From NCBI GenBank assembly GCA_020741775.1, contig DYYG01000009.1, forward strand, positions 1-44,799: a stretch of DNA of 44,799 bases, given 5' to 3'. Positions 7,967 through 16,210 of this stretch are shown here, in pieces; the first letter of the stretch is position 1; each line of letters opens with the position of its first letter. This DNA is from Methylorubrum populi. Its GTDB lineage: Bacteria > Pseudomonadota > Alphaproteobacteria > Rhizobiales > Beijerinckiaceae. The translations under genes and the position numbers were made by a program. Below the pieces are notes generated by a model. That model was not told the DNA's origin, did no database searches, and saw only the letters and a program-made list of their open reading frames with translations.

Positions 7967-9000
7967 TGTTCTCCGGCAAGACCCTCCTCATCACCGGCGG
8001 CACCGGCTCGTTCGGCAACGCCGTCATCCAGCGCTTCCTGGCGACGGATATCGGCCAGATCCGCGTCTTCAGCCGGGACGAGAAGAAGCAGGAGGACATG
8101 CGGCTCCTGCTGCGCGATCCGCGGATCCGCTTCTTCATCGGCGACGTGCGCGAGTACAACTCGATCGCGCAGGCCGTGAAGGGCGTGGATTACATCTTCC
8201 ACGCGGCCGCCCTGAAGCAGGTGCCGTCCTGCGAATTCTATCCGATGGAAGCGGTGCGCACGAACATCCTCGGCGCCGAGAACGTGCTGAACGCCGCCGT
8301 CGACAACGGTGTCGAGCGGATGGTCGTGCTCTCCACCGATAAGGCGGTCTACCCGATCAACGCCATGGGCCTGTCCAAGGCGATGATGGAGAAGCTGACG
8401 ATCGCCAAGTCGCGCATGCTCGCCAAGGACGACACGATCCTGTGCGCCACGCGCTACGGCAACGTCATGGCCTCGCGCGGCTCGGTGATCCCGCTCTTCG
8501 TCAACCAGATCAAGGAAGGGCGGGACATCACCATCACCGACCCGGCGATGACGCGCTTCCTGATGTCGCTGGAGGATTCGGTCGATCTCGTGCTGTTCGC
8601 CTATCAGAACGGGCGCCAGGGCGACATCTTCGTGCAGAAGGCCCCCGCCTGCACGGTGGAGGACCTGGCCGAGGCCCTGCGGACGATCTTCGAGGCCCGG
8701 AACGAGGTCCGGATCATCGGCACGCGCCACGGCGAGAAGCTCTACGAATCCCTGGTCTCGCGGGAGGAAATGGCCCGCGCCGAGGATATGGACGGGTTCT
8801 ACCGCATCCCCGCCGACGACCGTGACCTGAACTACTCGAAGTTCTTCACCTCCGGCGAGACGGCGATCTCGGCCGCCGACGATTACACCTCGCACAACAC
8901 GCAGCGGCTGAACCGGCAGCAGGTCATCGAGCTGTTGCTGAAGCTCGACTACATCCAGCAGGCCCTGAAGCCCGCCAGCCGCGCGAAGGCCGCCTCCTAA
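7966..9000 (+). CDS. UDP-GlcNAc 4,6-dehydratase/5-epimerase (CapE/WbjB/WbvB-like)
   Basis: A 344-residue protein starting MFSGKTLLITGGTGSFG, with the NAD(P)-binding GGTGSFG site. HAAALKQVPSCE and LSTDKAVYPINAMGLSK are hallmarks of the FlaA1/CapE/WbjB dehydratases. Methionine 134 replaces the usual tyrosine of YxxxK (MGLSK, Lys138), the altered 'SMK' triad known for this family. The enzyme removes water from UDP-GlcNAc and, in the CapE/WbjB branch, also inverts C5 to give a UDP-L-sugar 4-ketone. It is translated from an ATG overlapping the reductase stop. It is soluble, with no membrane segments, unlike WbpM-type long forms. Confidence 0.9.
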   Translation: MFSGKTLLITGGTGSFGNAVIQRFLATDIGQIRVFSRDEKKQEDMRLLLRDPRIRFFIGDVREYNSIAQAVKGVDYIFHAAALKQVPSCEFYPMEAVRTNILGAENVLNAAVDNGVERMVVLSTDKAVYPINAMGLSKAMMEKLTIAKSRMLAKDDTILCATRYGNVMASRGSVIPLFVNQIKEGRDITITDPAMTRFLMSLEDSVDLVLFAYQNGRQGDIFVQKAPACTVEDLAEALRTIFEARNEVRIIGTRHGEKLYESLVSREEMARAEDMDGFYRIPADDRDLNYSKFFTSGETAISAADDYTSHNTQRLNRQQVIELLLKLDYIQQALKPASRAKAAS

Positions 9001-9015
9001 GCCCGAGGACGTCCC

Positions 9016-9042
9016 CGCGCCGAAGGGAAACGGTTCGGCGCG
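9016..9042 (+). terminator. Perfect 9-bp stem-loop after the dehydratase gene
   Basis: CGCGCCGAA (9016-9024) and TTCGGCGCG (9034-9042) are perfectly complementary around a 9-nt loop, 15 nt after the dehydratase stop. No U-run follows, so it may be a pause or mRNA-stabilising hairpin rather than a full terminator, because the pathway continues into the epimerase gene. Confidence 0.45.
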
Positions 9043-9141
9043 CGAGAGGGCATCGGCCCACATGCCGGATTGAAACCACGAACGAGAGATCCGGCCCGAC
9101 GCGCTCGGGCCGGTGACGTCTCACGAGCCAGGACGAATCCC

Positions 9142-10278
9142 TTGCGCAAGATCCTCACCCTGGTCGGGACGCGGCCCGAACTCGTCAAGATGTCGCTGGT
9201 GATCCGCAAGCTGGATCGGCTGACGAACCATGTTCTGGTCCATACGGGGCAGAACTACGATTACGAACTCAACCAGATCTTCTTCGACGATCTCGGCATC
9301 CGCAAGCCCGACCACTTCCTCGACGCGGCCGGCCCCAACGCCGCCGCGACGATCGCCCGGGTGATCGAGCGGGCCGACGAGGTGCTCGCCCAGGAGCAGC
9401 CCGACGCGGTGATGATCTACGGCGACACCAATTCGGGCCTCGCCGTGATCCCGGCCAAGCGCCGCAAGATCCCGGTCTTCCACATGGAGGCGGGCAATCG
9501 CTGCTTCGACCAGCGGGTGCCGGAGGAGATCAACCGCAAGATCATCGACCATCTGAGCGACGTGAACCTCGTCCTCACCGAGCATGCCCGCCGCTACCTG
9601 CTGGACGAGGGCCTGCCGGGGCAGCGGATCTTCAAGGTCGGCTCGCATATGGAAGAGGTGCTGGCCGAGTTCCGCCCGAAGATCGAGGCCTCCGACGTGC
9701 TGACCCGGCTCGGTCTCGAACCCGACCGGTTCTTCATCGTCTCGGCGCATCGCGAGGAGAATGTCGATTCGCCGGCCCGGCTGCGGGTCTTCCTCGAGGA
9801 GCTGGGCCGCCTGCACGCGGCCTTCGGCCTGCCCATCGTCGTCTCGACCCATCCGCGCACCCGCGCCCGGCTCGAGGCGGTGGGCGACATCGCCCTGCCG
9901 GACAGCGTGCGCTTCCTGCCGCCCTTCGGCTTCATCGACTATGTGAAGCTGCAGACGAGCGCCCATTGTGTTCTGTCCGACAGCGGCACCATCGCCGAGG
10001 AATCCGCGCTGCTCGATCTGCCGGCGGTCACCTTCCGCGACGCGCATGAGCGGCCCGAGGGCATGGATGCCGGCACGCTGATCGTGGCGCCGCTCGGCAA
10101 GGTCGATCTGGTCGAGGCGGTGAGGGCCGTGCGCGACGGATACGGTGAAGGCCGCCGCTTCGCCGGCGCCGTGCCGGATTACCAGGGCGGCGCGGTCTCG
10201 ACCAAGGTCGTGCGGATCGTCCTGTCCTATATCGATCAGGTCAACCACACGGTGTGGTCGAAGCCGGGCCCGTTCTGA
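9142..10278 (+). CDS. Non-hydrolysing UDP-sugar 2-epimerase (WecB/CapG/WbjD family)
   Basis: A 378-residue protein if it starts at the TTG at 9142 (RKILTLVGTRPELVKM), which has AGGA about 8 nt upstream and gives the usual family length. An in-frame ATG at 9070 would add 24 residues of arginine-rich sequence with no family match. Motifs include VGTRPELVK, HTGQNYDYEL, YGDTNSGLA, HMEAGNRCFDQRVPEEINRK, SAHREEN and DSGTIAEES, the last near the UDP-binding site. The GNRCFDQRVPEE form is closer to CapG/WbjD/WbvD than to E. coli WecB. These enzymes invert C2 of UDP-2-acetamido sugars. After the dehydratase and reductase it would complete UDP-L-QuiNAc or UDP-L-FucNAc synthesis. A strong terminator follows. 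Confidence 0.88.
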   Translation: MRKILTLVGTRPELVKMSLVIRKLDRLTNHVLVHTGQNYDYELNQIFFDDLGIRKPDHFLDAAGPNAAATIARVIERADEVLAQEQPDAVMIYGDTNSGLAVIPAKRRKIPVFHMEAGNRCFDQRVPEEINRKIIDHLSDVNLVLTEHARRYLLDEGLPGQRIFKVGSHMEEVLAEFRPKIEASDVLTRLGLEPDRFFIVSAHREENVDSPARLRVFLEELGRLHAAFGLPIVVSTHPRTRARLEAVGDIALPDSVRFLPPFGFIDYVKLQTSAHCVLSDSGTIAEESALLDLPAVTFRDAHERPEGMDAGTLIVAPLGKVDLVEAVRAVRDGYGEGRRFAGAVPDYQGGAVSTKVVRIVLSYIDQVNHTVWSKPGPF

Positions 10279-10303
10279 GCTTCCGACATCCGGAGATCGA
10301 TTC

Positions 10304-10323
10304 AAAGGGCCTCGGGGCCCTTT
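10304..10323. terminator. Bidirectional stem-loop between the epimerase and trmFO
   Basis: AAAGGGCC (10304-10311) pairs perfectly with GGCCCTTT (10316-10323) around a TCGG tetraloop. It lies 25 nt after the epimerase stop. The T-run at the right edge, and its mirror on the other strand, suit a bidirectional terminator for the convergent trmFO gene. Confidence 0.75.
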
Positions 10324-10331
10324 GGCAGGTT

Positions 10332-10350
10332 CTCAGGGCAGAGCCCTGAG
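10332..10350. repeat. Palindromic element with GGGCTCTGCCC-type core (copy 1)
   Basis: CTCAGGGC (10332-10339) pairs with GCCCTGAG (10343-10350) around AGA. Read on the minus strand the core is GGGCTCTGCCC, the same 11-mer found in the hairpin at 38379-38393. Here it sits 15 nt beyond the trmFO stop and probably helps terminate it. Confidence 0.55.
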
Positions 10351-10365
10351 CGGCGACGCCGTGAC

Positions 10366-11793
10366 CTACTCCGCCGCCGTCTGCGCCAATCCCTCGCCGG
10401 CCATCCAGCCGGCGAGATCCGCGCGTGCCCGGTCGGTCAGCGCCCGCTTCTTGAGGGCAGCCTTCTCGGGCCCCCGCAGGCGCTTGCCGGTCTCGTTGCG
10501 CGGCATCCGCTCCAGGGGCGGGAACAACCCGAAATTCACGTTCATCGGCTGGAACGAGCGGGGGGCGTTGCGCTCCGCCTCCTCGGTCGCCTCGACATGG
10601 CCGCCGGTGATGTGGCCGATCAGGGCGCCGAGCGCTGTGGTCGGGGGCAGGGGGCCAAGGCTCCGGCCCTCCGCCTCGGCCAGGGCGTAGCGGCCGGCCA
10701 TCAGCCCGACGGCGGCGCTCTCGACATATCCCTCGCAGCCGGTGATCTGCCCGGCGAAGCGAAGGGAGGGCCGCGCCTTCAGCCGCAGGGTCGCGTCGAG
10801 CAGGCGCGGGCTGTCGAGATAGGTGTTGCGGTGCAGGCCGCCGAGCCGGGCGAATTCGGCATTCTCCAGCCCCGGGATGGTGCGGAAGACGCGGACCTGC
10901 TCGGCGTGGCGCAGCTTGGTCTGGAAGCCCACCATGTTGAACAGGGTGCCGAGGGCGTTGTCCTGGCGCAGCTGGACGATGGCGTAGGCCTTCACCGTCG
11001 GGTTGTGCGGGTTGGTGAGCCCGACCGGCTTCATCGGCCCGTGGCGCAGGGTCTCGGGGCCGCGCTCGGCCATCACCTCGATCGGCAGGCAGCCGTCGAA
11101 ATAGGGGGTCGAGGCCTCCCATTCCTTGAAGCTGGTCTTCTCACCCGCGATCAGCGCGGCGACGAAGGCCTCGTACTGCTCCCGGTCCATCGGGCAGTTG
11201 AGATAGTCCGCCCCGGTGCCACCGGGCCCGGCCTTGTCGTAGCGCGACTGGAACCACGCCTTGCCCATGTCGATCGACTCACGGTGGACGATCGGGGCGA
11301 TGGCGTCGAAGAAGGCGAGGGATTCCTTGCCGGTCAGCGCCCCCACGGCCTCGGCCAGGGCCGGGGAGGTGAGGGGACCGGTGGCGAGGATGGTCGAGCC
11401 CCACTCCTCCGGCGGCAATCCGGCGACCTCCTCGCGGAGGATCGTGATGTTCGGATGCTCCTCCAGCGCCGTCGTGACGGCGCGCGAGAAGCCCTCGCGG
11501 TCGACGGCGAGCGCACCGCCCGCGGGCACTTGGTTGGCATCGGCCGCGCGCATGATCAGCGAGCTTAAGGTCCGCATCTCCTGATGCAGCAGGCCGACGG
11601 CGTTGCCGTTGGCGTCGTCCGAGCGGAAGGAATTCGAGCAGACCAGCTCGGCGAGGCCGTCGCTCTGGTGGGCGTCGGTGCCGCGCACGGGGCGCATCTC
11701 GTGGAGCACGACCTTGCGGCCGCCCTGCGCGATCTGCCAAGCCGCCTCGGAGCCGGCGAGGCCGCCGCCGACAATATGGATCGGGTTCGTCAT
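10366..11793 (-). CDS. trmFO: Methylenetetrahydrofolate-tRNA (uracil-5-)-methyltransferase TrmFO
   Basis: A 475-residue protein starting [19 protein letters not shown], with the FAD-binding GGGLAGSE loop. TrmFO makes 5-methyluridine at position 54 of tRNA T-loops using methylenetetrahydrofolate and FADH2, in place of the SAM-dependent TrmA. The two redox cysteines of the family are present: C52 in [10 protein letters not shown] and C235 in [16 protein letters not shown]. Other diagnostic stretches are [41 protein letters not shown] and [12 protein letters not shown]. Full family length and intact. The start was chosen for the conserved N-terminus; the frame continues upstream without family similarity. 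It is divergent from the FAD monooxygenase gene, with 133 nt between the starts. Confidence 0.96.
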   Translation of the reverse strand: MTNPIHIVGGGLAGSEAAWQIAQGGRKVVLHEMRPVRGTDAHQSDGLAELVCSNSFRSDDANGNAVGLLHQEMRTLSSLIMRAADANQVPAGGALAVDREGFSRAVTTALEEHPNITILREEVAGLPPEEWGSTILATGPLTSPALAEAVGALTGKESLAFFDAIAPIVHRESIDMGKAWFQSRYDKAGPGGTGADYLNCPMDREQYEAFVAALIAGEKTSFKEWEASTPYFDGCLPIEVMAERGPETLRHGPMKPVGLTNPHNPTVKAYAIVQLRQDNALGTLFNMVGFQTKLRHAEQVRVFRTIPGLENAEFARLGGLHRNTYLDSPRLLDATLRLKARPSLRFAGQITGCEGYVESAAVGLMAGRYALAEAEGRSLGPLPPTTALGALIGHITGGHVEATEEAERNAPRSFQPMNVNFGLFPPLERMPRNETGKRLRGPEKAALKKRALTDRARADLAGWMAGEGLAQTAAE

Positions 11794-11926
11794 CGCGACG
11801 GGATAGAACCAGGCAGGCCCGCGATCAATGCGGCGGCCCGCATCGTCATGCCCGGAACCGTCGCGGGGACCGGAGCGGCGGGACATCATGACGGCTGACG
11901 CGCCGCCGAGCGACGAGGGGGCACCG

Positions 11927-13093
11927 ATGGAGCGGGAACAGACCGAGCGGGTCCTCATCGCCGGGGGCGGCATTGCCGGCCTCGCCCTGCGGCGGGCGCT
12001 GCAGCGGCGCGGCATCCCGTCGCTCACCTGGGAGCGGCGCGCGGAACCGGCGGATGCGGGCCTCGCCATCAACCTGCCGGGCAATGCGGTCCAGGCGCTG
12101 GCGCAGCTCGGCCTGGCGCAGGAGCTGGGCGCCCTCGGGGCGCCCATTCGCCGCCGCGAATACCGCACCGAGACCGGGCGCCTGCTGTTCGCCATCGACG
12201 AGGACGCGTTCTGGGGCGACGACAGGGTTCCACGCTGCCTGCGCCGGGCCGACCTGCTGCGCCTTCTGGCGCTCGGCCTGCCTTCGGACGACCTCCGGCG
12301 GGATCGCGGAATCGCGGCGTTTCACCAGGAGGCCGGAGGCGTCGCCGTCACCCTCACGGATGGCGGCGTCGAGGCCGGCGGGCTGCTCGTCGGCGCGGAT
12401 GGGGTGCATTCGACGATCCGGCGCGGCCTGTTCGGCGAGCGGGCGCTCGGGGCGGCGATGCTGGCCCCCGCCAGCTGGCGCTTCATGGTGCCGAATCCGG
12501 GGGTGGAGGCCTGGACGCTCTGGGCCGGGGCCGGGAGCCTGTTCCTGCTCATCCCCATCGATCGCGGCGACGCCTATGCCTGGGTGTCGGCCAGCGGAAT
12601 CGCGACGACGCGCCCCGATCCGGCCCTGCTGCGGAGCGTGTTCGCCCGCTATCCCCGCCCCGTCCGCGATGCCCTCGACACGGCCCTGGCGCGGCCGGAC
12701 GCGATCCATCACTCGCCCCTGGAGGAGGTGCGCATCCCGCACTGGCACCGGGGTCGTGTCCTGCTCGCGGGTGACGCGGCGCATGCCACCGCGCCGGTCT
12801 GGGCGCAGGGGGCCGCCCTCGCCCTGGAGGATGCGCTGGTTCTGGCCGACCGGCTCGCCGGGCGTGGGAATTGGGACGAGGCGGGAGCGGATTACGAGGC
12901 GCTGCGCCGGCCCCGCGTGGCGCATGTTCAGGCCATGACCGACCGGTTGTCGCGCACCGCGCGCCTGCCGGGCTGGGCCCGGCGCCTCCTCCTCCCCGTC
13001 ATGGGGCCGCGCAGCTACCGCGCAACCTACGCGCCGCTCCGCATTCCGGTGACGGCGTCGTCGCCCGAGGTGTTACCCCGCAATTGCCGGTGA
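11927..13093 (+). CDS. FAD-dependent aromatic-ring-hydroxylase-like monooxygenase
   Basis: A 388-residue group A flavoprotein. It begins [21 protein letters not shown], with a GAGGGGG ribosome binding site about 5 nt before the ATG. An ATG at 11888 in the same frame would add 13 residues. The PHBH/UbiH fold is shown by the N-terminal [11 protein letters not shown] site, [13 protein letters not shown] (the DG motif) near the middle, and [26 protein letters not shown] (the GD motif) near the C-terminus. The family adds one oxygen atom to aromatic or related substrates using NAD(P)H. The substrate cannot be read. No cofactor-reductase partner is nearby, and it is divergent from trmFO. It is distinct from the UbiH-family gene at 35331-36572. 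Confidence 0.82.
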   Translation: MEREQTERVLIAGGGIAGLALRRALQRRGIPSLTWERRAEPADAGLAINLPGNAVQALAQLGLAQELGALGAPIRRREYRTETGRLLFAIDEDAFWGDDRVPRCLRRADLLRLLALGLPSDDLRRDRGIAAFHQEAGGVAVTLTDGGVEAGGLLVGADGVHSTIRRGLFGERALGAAMLAPASWRFMVPNPGVEAWTLWAGAGSLFLLIPIDRGDAYAWVSASGIATTRPDPALLRSVFARYPRPVRDALDTALARPDAIHHSPLEEVRIPHWHRGRVLLAGDAAHATAPVWAQGAALALEDALVLADRLAGRGNWDEAGADYEALRRPRVAHVQAMTDRLSRTARLPGWARRLLLPVMGPRSYRATYAPLRIPVTASSPEVLPRNCR

Positions 13094-13189
13094 CCGCCAC
13101 AACCGGGGTCGTTACGGCGCGGGCGCCTGCGCTTTATCGTTGTCCACCCTCGGAGCCGATGGCGCACCGGCCAGAACAGAGGGCGGCAC

Positions 13190-14803
13190 ATGGCGGTATC
13201 TCCCGATAGGGCGCTCCCCTACTACGCCTATGACGGCTACCTCATCTCGCTCTCCCCGTGGCAGGGACAGCGCGTCGCCCTTCTGACGCAAGCCAGCGAT
13301 CTCGACGGCGATGTCATGGAGGCCATCCTCGGCAGGATCGACGCCGCCTACGACGTCTATGCCAAGATCACCGGGCAGATCCCGGCCCCCTACAAGCTCT
13401 ATAACGGTCTGGTCTCGATCGCCGAGGTGCCCACGGCACTCGGCGGGGCGGCGAGCGCGATCGGCTATCTCGGTGCGTCCGGCATCGAGCTGACGACCGG
13501 CGCCTTCGATCAGTTATATGCCGGCGCCGCCGATGACGGCCGCTTCGAACAGACGATCTTCTACGAGCTCGGGCGGAATTTCTGGTTCTACGGGCCGCAG
13601 CTGGGGTCGGTGGATGCCTTCGTCACGGGCTTCGCCATCGCCAACCGCTTCGTATCGATGCAGGAGGCCGGCATCGTCGGCAGCCCCTTCGGCGGGCTCC
13701 CGTTCGATGAATTCAAAACTTCCATCCTCGAAGATCTGGCGCAGACCTTCTTCCAGGACACGAACTACACCCTCGCCAACACCCTCGGCGCGGGAGCCGG
13801 CGTTCCGAACCCCGACAACTGGGGCGCGGCGGATCTCGCCGCTTCCCTGCTCTATCAAGTCTACGAGGATTTCGGCGTCGAGACCTATGCGCGCTTCTTT
13901 CAGGATCTCGCCCTCCGCCCGGCCGCAGGCATGCCGGCCGAGGCCTTCGGCAATCTGGTCGGAGCGGCGACGCAGGCGACCGGGATCGATTACGGCTTCC
14001 TGAACAAGGGCGAGGGCATCGCCTATATCGTCGGCGGCCGGGAGGCCGACCGGCTGCAGGCGGATGACAGCGGCCGGCCGGTCCTGGGCTTCGGCGGCGA
14101 CGACACGCTCATCGGGACGGACGGCGCCGACCGGCTGTTCGGTGACGGGGGCGACGACATCCTGCGCGGCCGGGGCGGTGACGACCAGCTCGTCGGCGGG
14201 GCCGGAGACGACACCTATGTCGTCGATACGGCCGGCGACCAAGTGTTCGAGGGGGTGGGGCAGGGCACCGACAGGCTCGTCGCGACCAGTTCCTACCAGC
14301 TGGCCGCCGGCCAGGAGATCGAGATCCTGCAGCTTGCCCGGAGCACCGGCCGCGAGCCCCTCGCGCTCACCGGCAACGCCTTCGACCAGACGCTCATCGG
14401 CAATGCCGGCGGCAACCGGCTCGATGGCGGAGCCGGCGACGACATCCTCGCGGGCAAGCGCGGAGCCGACTGGCTGACGGGCGGGGCGGGGGCCGACACC
14501 TTCGTGTTCGACACGCGGCCCGGCCACGGCACTGTCGACCACATCACCGATTTCTCGTCACAGGACGACGTGCTCCGCCTCGATCACCGGGTCTTCTCCA
14601 GCCTGGAGATCGGGATTCTGGCCTCCGCGCAGTTCAAGAATCTCGACGAGGCCGGGCCCGATGCCGACGACCGCCTGCTCTACCGGCAGCAGACCGGCGA
14701 GCTGTTCTACGATTCCGATGGCAGCGGCCGGAAGGCGGCTGTCCTGATCGCGATCTTGGACAACCACGCCTCCCTCGATCACGCGGATGTCTTCGTCGTG
14801 TGA
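13190..14803 (+). CDS. RTX calcium-binding protein with degenerate peptidase-like domain
   Basis: A 537-residue acidic protein starting MAVSPDRALPYYAYDGY, with no N-terminal signal peptide. Residues about 300-350 and 395-450 carry RTX nonapeptides (FGGDDTLIG, GDGGDDILRG, GGAGDDTYV, GGAGDDILAG, GGAGADTFVF). These form a calcium-dependent beta-roll, and with a C-terminal VFVV they fit export by a type I secretion system. No such exporter is in the window. The N-terminal ~270 residues contain IFYELGRNFWFYG (125-130 is YELGRN), which lines up with the HELGHN zinc site of gluzincin-like peptidases. Tyr and Arg replace the two histidines, so zinc catalysis is unlikely. I infer a secreted or surface protein with a peptidase-derived scaffold. 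It converges with the pseudo-HtrA gene, 42 nt apart. Confidence 0.85.
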   Translation: MAVSPDRALPYYAYDGYLISLSPWQGQRVALLTQASDLDGDVMEAILGRIDAAYDVYAKITGQIPAPYKLYNGLVSIAEVPTALGGAASAIGYLGASGIELTTGAFDQLYAGAADDGRFEQTIFYELGRNFWFYGPQLGSVDAFVTGFAIANRFVSMQEAGIVGSPFGGLPFDEFKTSILEDLAQTFFQDTNYTLANTLGAGAGVPNPDNWGAADLAASLLYQVYEDFGVETYARFFQDLALRPAAGMPAEAFGNLVGAATQATGIDYGFLNKGEGIAYIVGGREADRLQADDSGRPVLGFGGDDTLIGTDGADRLFGDGGDDILRGRGGDDQLVGGAGDDTYVVDTAGDQVFEGVGQGTDRLVATSSYQLAAGQEIEILQLARSTGREPLALTGNAFDQTLIGNAGGNRLDGGAGDDILAGKRGADWLTGGAGADTFVFDTRPGHGTVDHITDFSSQDDVLRLDHRVFSSLEIGILASAQFKNLDEAGPDADDRLLYRQQTGELFYDSDGSGRKAAVLIAILDNHASLDHADVFVV

Positions 14804-14825
14804 GCCTGCGGCCAGTGCTTCCGGT

Positions 14826-14843
14826 GCCGGCCGCGCGGCCGGC
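14826..14843. terminator. 18-bp GC palindrome between convergent genes
   Basis: GCCGGCCGC followed directly by its reverse complement GCGGCCGGC fills most of the 42-nt gap between the RTX gene and the pseudo-HtrA gene. It could end transcription from both sides, although no U-run is present. Confidence 0.5.
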
Positions 14844-14845
14844 GG

Positions 14846-15820
14846 TCAGTGCAGCTTCGGTCCCATCAGGAAGCGGTCGCGGTCGACCGAGGTCAGCGAG
14901 AGGCGCGTCAGGCGGCCGTCCCGGTTGATCGTGAGGGGCACGCGCACGCCCGCCTCTCCCAGCGCCCAGACCTGCCGGAAGAATCCGGCGAGGTCGGCCA
15001 CCGGCTCGCCCGCCACCTCCGTCAGCAGATCGCCCGCCCGCAGATCCGCCGCCTCCGCCGGGCCCTTCTCCGCGAGCCCCATCACCACGACGCCGTCCTC
15101 GGTCTCCGTGGCGTAGAGGCCGAGCCAGGGGCGAGGCGGGCGGGACGGCCGGCCGCGGGTTTCGAGATCCGCCAGGATCGGCGGCAGCAGGTCGATGGGC
15201 ACGACCATGTTGATCGCCCGGCCCGCCCCCGACCCACCTTGCTGCAATTGCAGGGAGCCGATCCCGACCAGCGTGCCGTCGGCTCCGATCAAGGCGGTGC
15301 CGCCCCAATGGGGATGGGCGGGGGCGGTGAACAGGGCGTCGTCGAGGACATACTCCCAGTAACCGGCGAATTCCTGCCGGGCGACGAGCTCGACCGCGAG
15401 GCTGTGCGAACGCCCCCCCGCCCCGGCGATCACCGCCCGGTCGCCGATCTGCATCGCGTCCGAGCGCCCGAGCTTCAGGGCGGGCAGGTCGAGTCGGCCC
15501 AGGGCCTGAACCAGGCCGAAGCCGGTCTGCCCGTCATAGCCGACCACATGGGCCGGAACCGAGCGCCCGTCATGGGTGGTGAGCCAGACGCTCTCGGCCT
15601 CCAGCACGAGATAGCCGATGGTGAGCACCAGCCCGTCCTCGCGGATCACCACGCCGTTGCCCGCCCGCTCGGTGCCGAGGGTCTCCGCCGTGAAGGCCTC
15701 CGCCGGCACCCGCGTGGAGAGGGAGACGACCGAAGCGAGCGCCTGTTCCAGATTGTAGGTGTAATCGCCGGCTTTCGGCTGCAGGGCGGCCGGAATCTTG
15801 AATTCCCCATGCGCAGACAT
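14846..15820 (-). CDS. HtrA/DegP-like trypsin-fold protein with PDZ domain, catalytic triad lost
   Basis: A 324-residue protein starting MSAHGEFKIPAAL (AGGAG about 12 nt upstream; an ATG at 15856 would add 12 residues). Residues about 25-215 align with the HtrA protease domain: GNGVVIREDGLVLT, WLTTHDGRSVPAHVVG, ALKLGRSDAMQIGDRAV and HWGGTALIGADGTLVGI. The catalytic positions are changed. The histidine of 'TNNHV' is Tyr70, the aspartate of 'SDIALL' is Gly100, and the serine of 'GNSGG' is Trp172 (PHWGGT). A PDZ domain (about 223-315, WLGLYATET to LAGFFRQVW) is intact. No signal peptide is evident, which is also atypical. I infer a non-proteolytic binding protein or chaperone. It lies between the RTX gene and the barrel gene. 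Confidence 0.85.
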   Translation of the reverse strand: MSAHGEFKIPAALQPKAGDYTYNLEQALASVVSLSTRVPAEAFTAETLGTERAGNGVVIREDGLVLTIGYLVLEAESVWLTTHDGRSVPAHVVGYDGQTGFGLVQALGRLDLPALKLGRSDAMQIGDRAVIAGAGGRSHSLAVELVARQEFAGYWEYVLDDALFTAPAHPHWGGTALIGADGTLVGIGSLQLQQGGSGAGRAINMVVPIDLLPPILADLETRGRPSRPPRPWLGLYATETEDGVVVMGLAEKGPAEAADLRAGDLLTEVAGEPVADLAGFFRQVWALGEAGVRVPLTINRDGRLTRLSLTSVDRDRFLMGPKLH

Positions 15821-16125
15821 CGCTTCGAAACTCTCCTGCGCCTCACCTGCCGCCATCCGCGAGCCCGGCCCTGCGGGCGGACGATGTCCGGGCCGTAGCC
15901 CCCTTCAGATAGGCGGTGCGGAGCGCACCGACACCCGCCGCCGCTCCGGCGAAGGATGGCGCCCCCGGCCTCGGACCGCAATCGTGTGGACGGCCGAGGC
16001 GGGCGGTCATCCGGCGGCACCGTCGTTCGGGCGGTCTACCTCCACAGATCGTCTCGGCGGGACTGCCGCCGCGACCGAACCGCGGCGAAGAGAGATGCCG
16101 TCGCGCGGCGGGTCCCGAAACGACA

Positions 16126-16157
16126 GAAGCCGCCCGGCCTTGCGGCCGGACGGCTTC
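16126..16157 (-). terminator. Strong stem-loop with GCAA tetraloop after the barrel-protein gene
   Basis: GAAGCCG-C-CCGGCC (16126-16139) faces GGCCGG-A-CGGCTTC (16144-16157). In the leftward RNA the single odd pair is a G-U wobble, so 14 bp close a GCAA (GNRA) tetraloop. It sits about 54 nt beyond the stop at 16211 and is the best terminator candidate for that gene. Confidence 0.7.
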
Positions 16158-16210
16158 GTGATTCTGAAGGCCGGGGCCGCCCGGAGGCGCCCCCGATCCG
16201 ATCGAACCGA

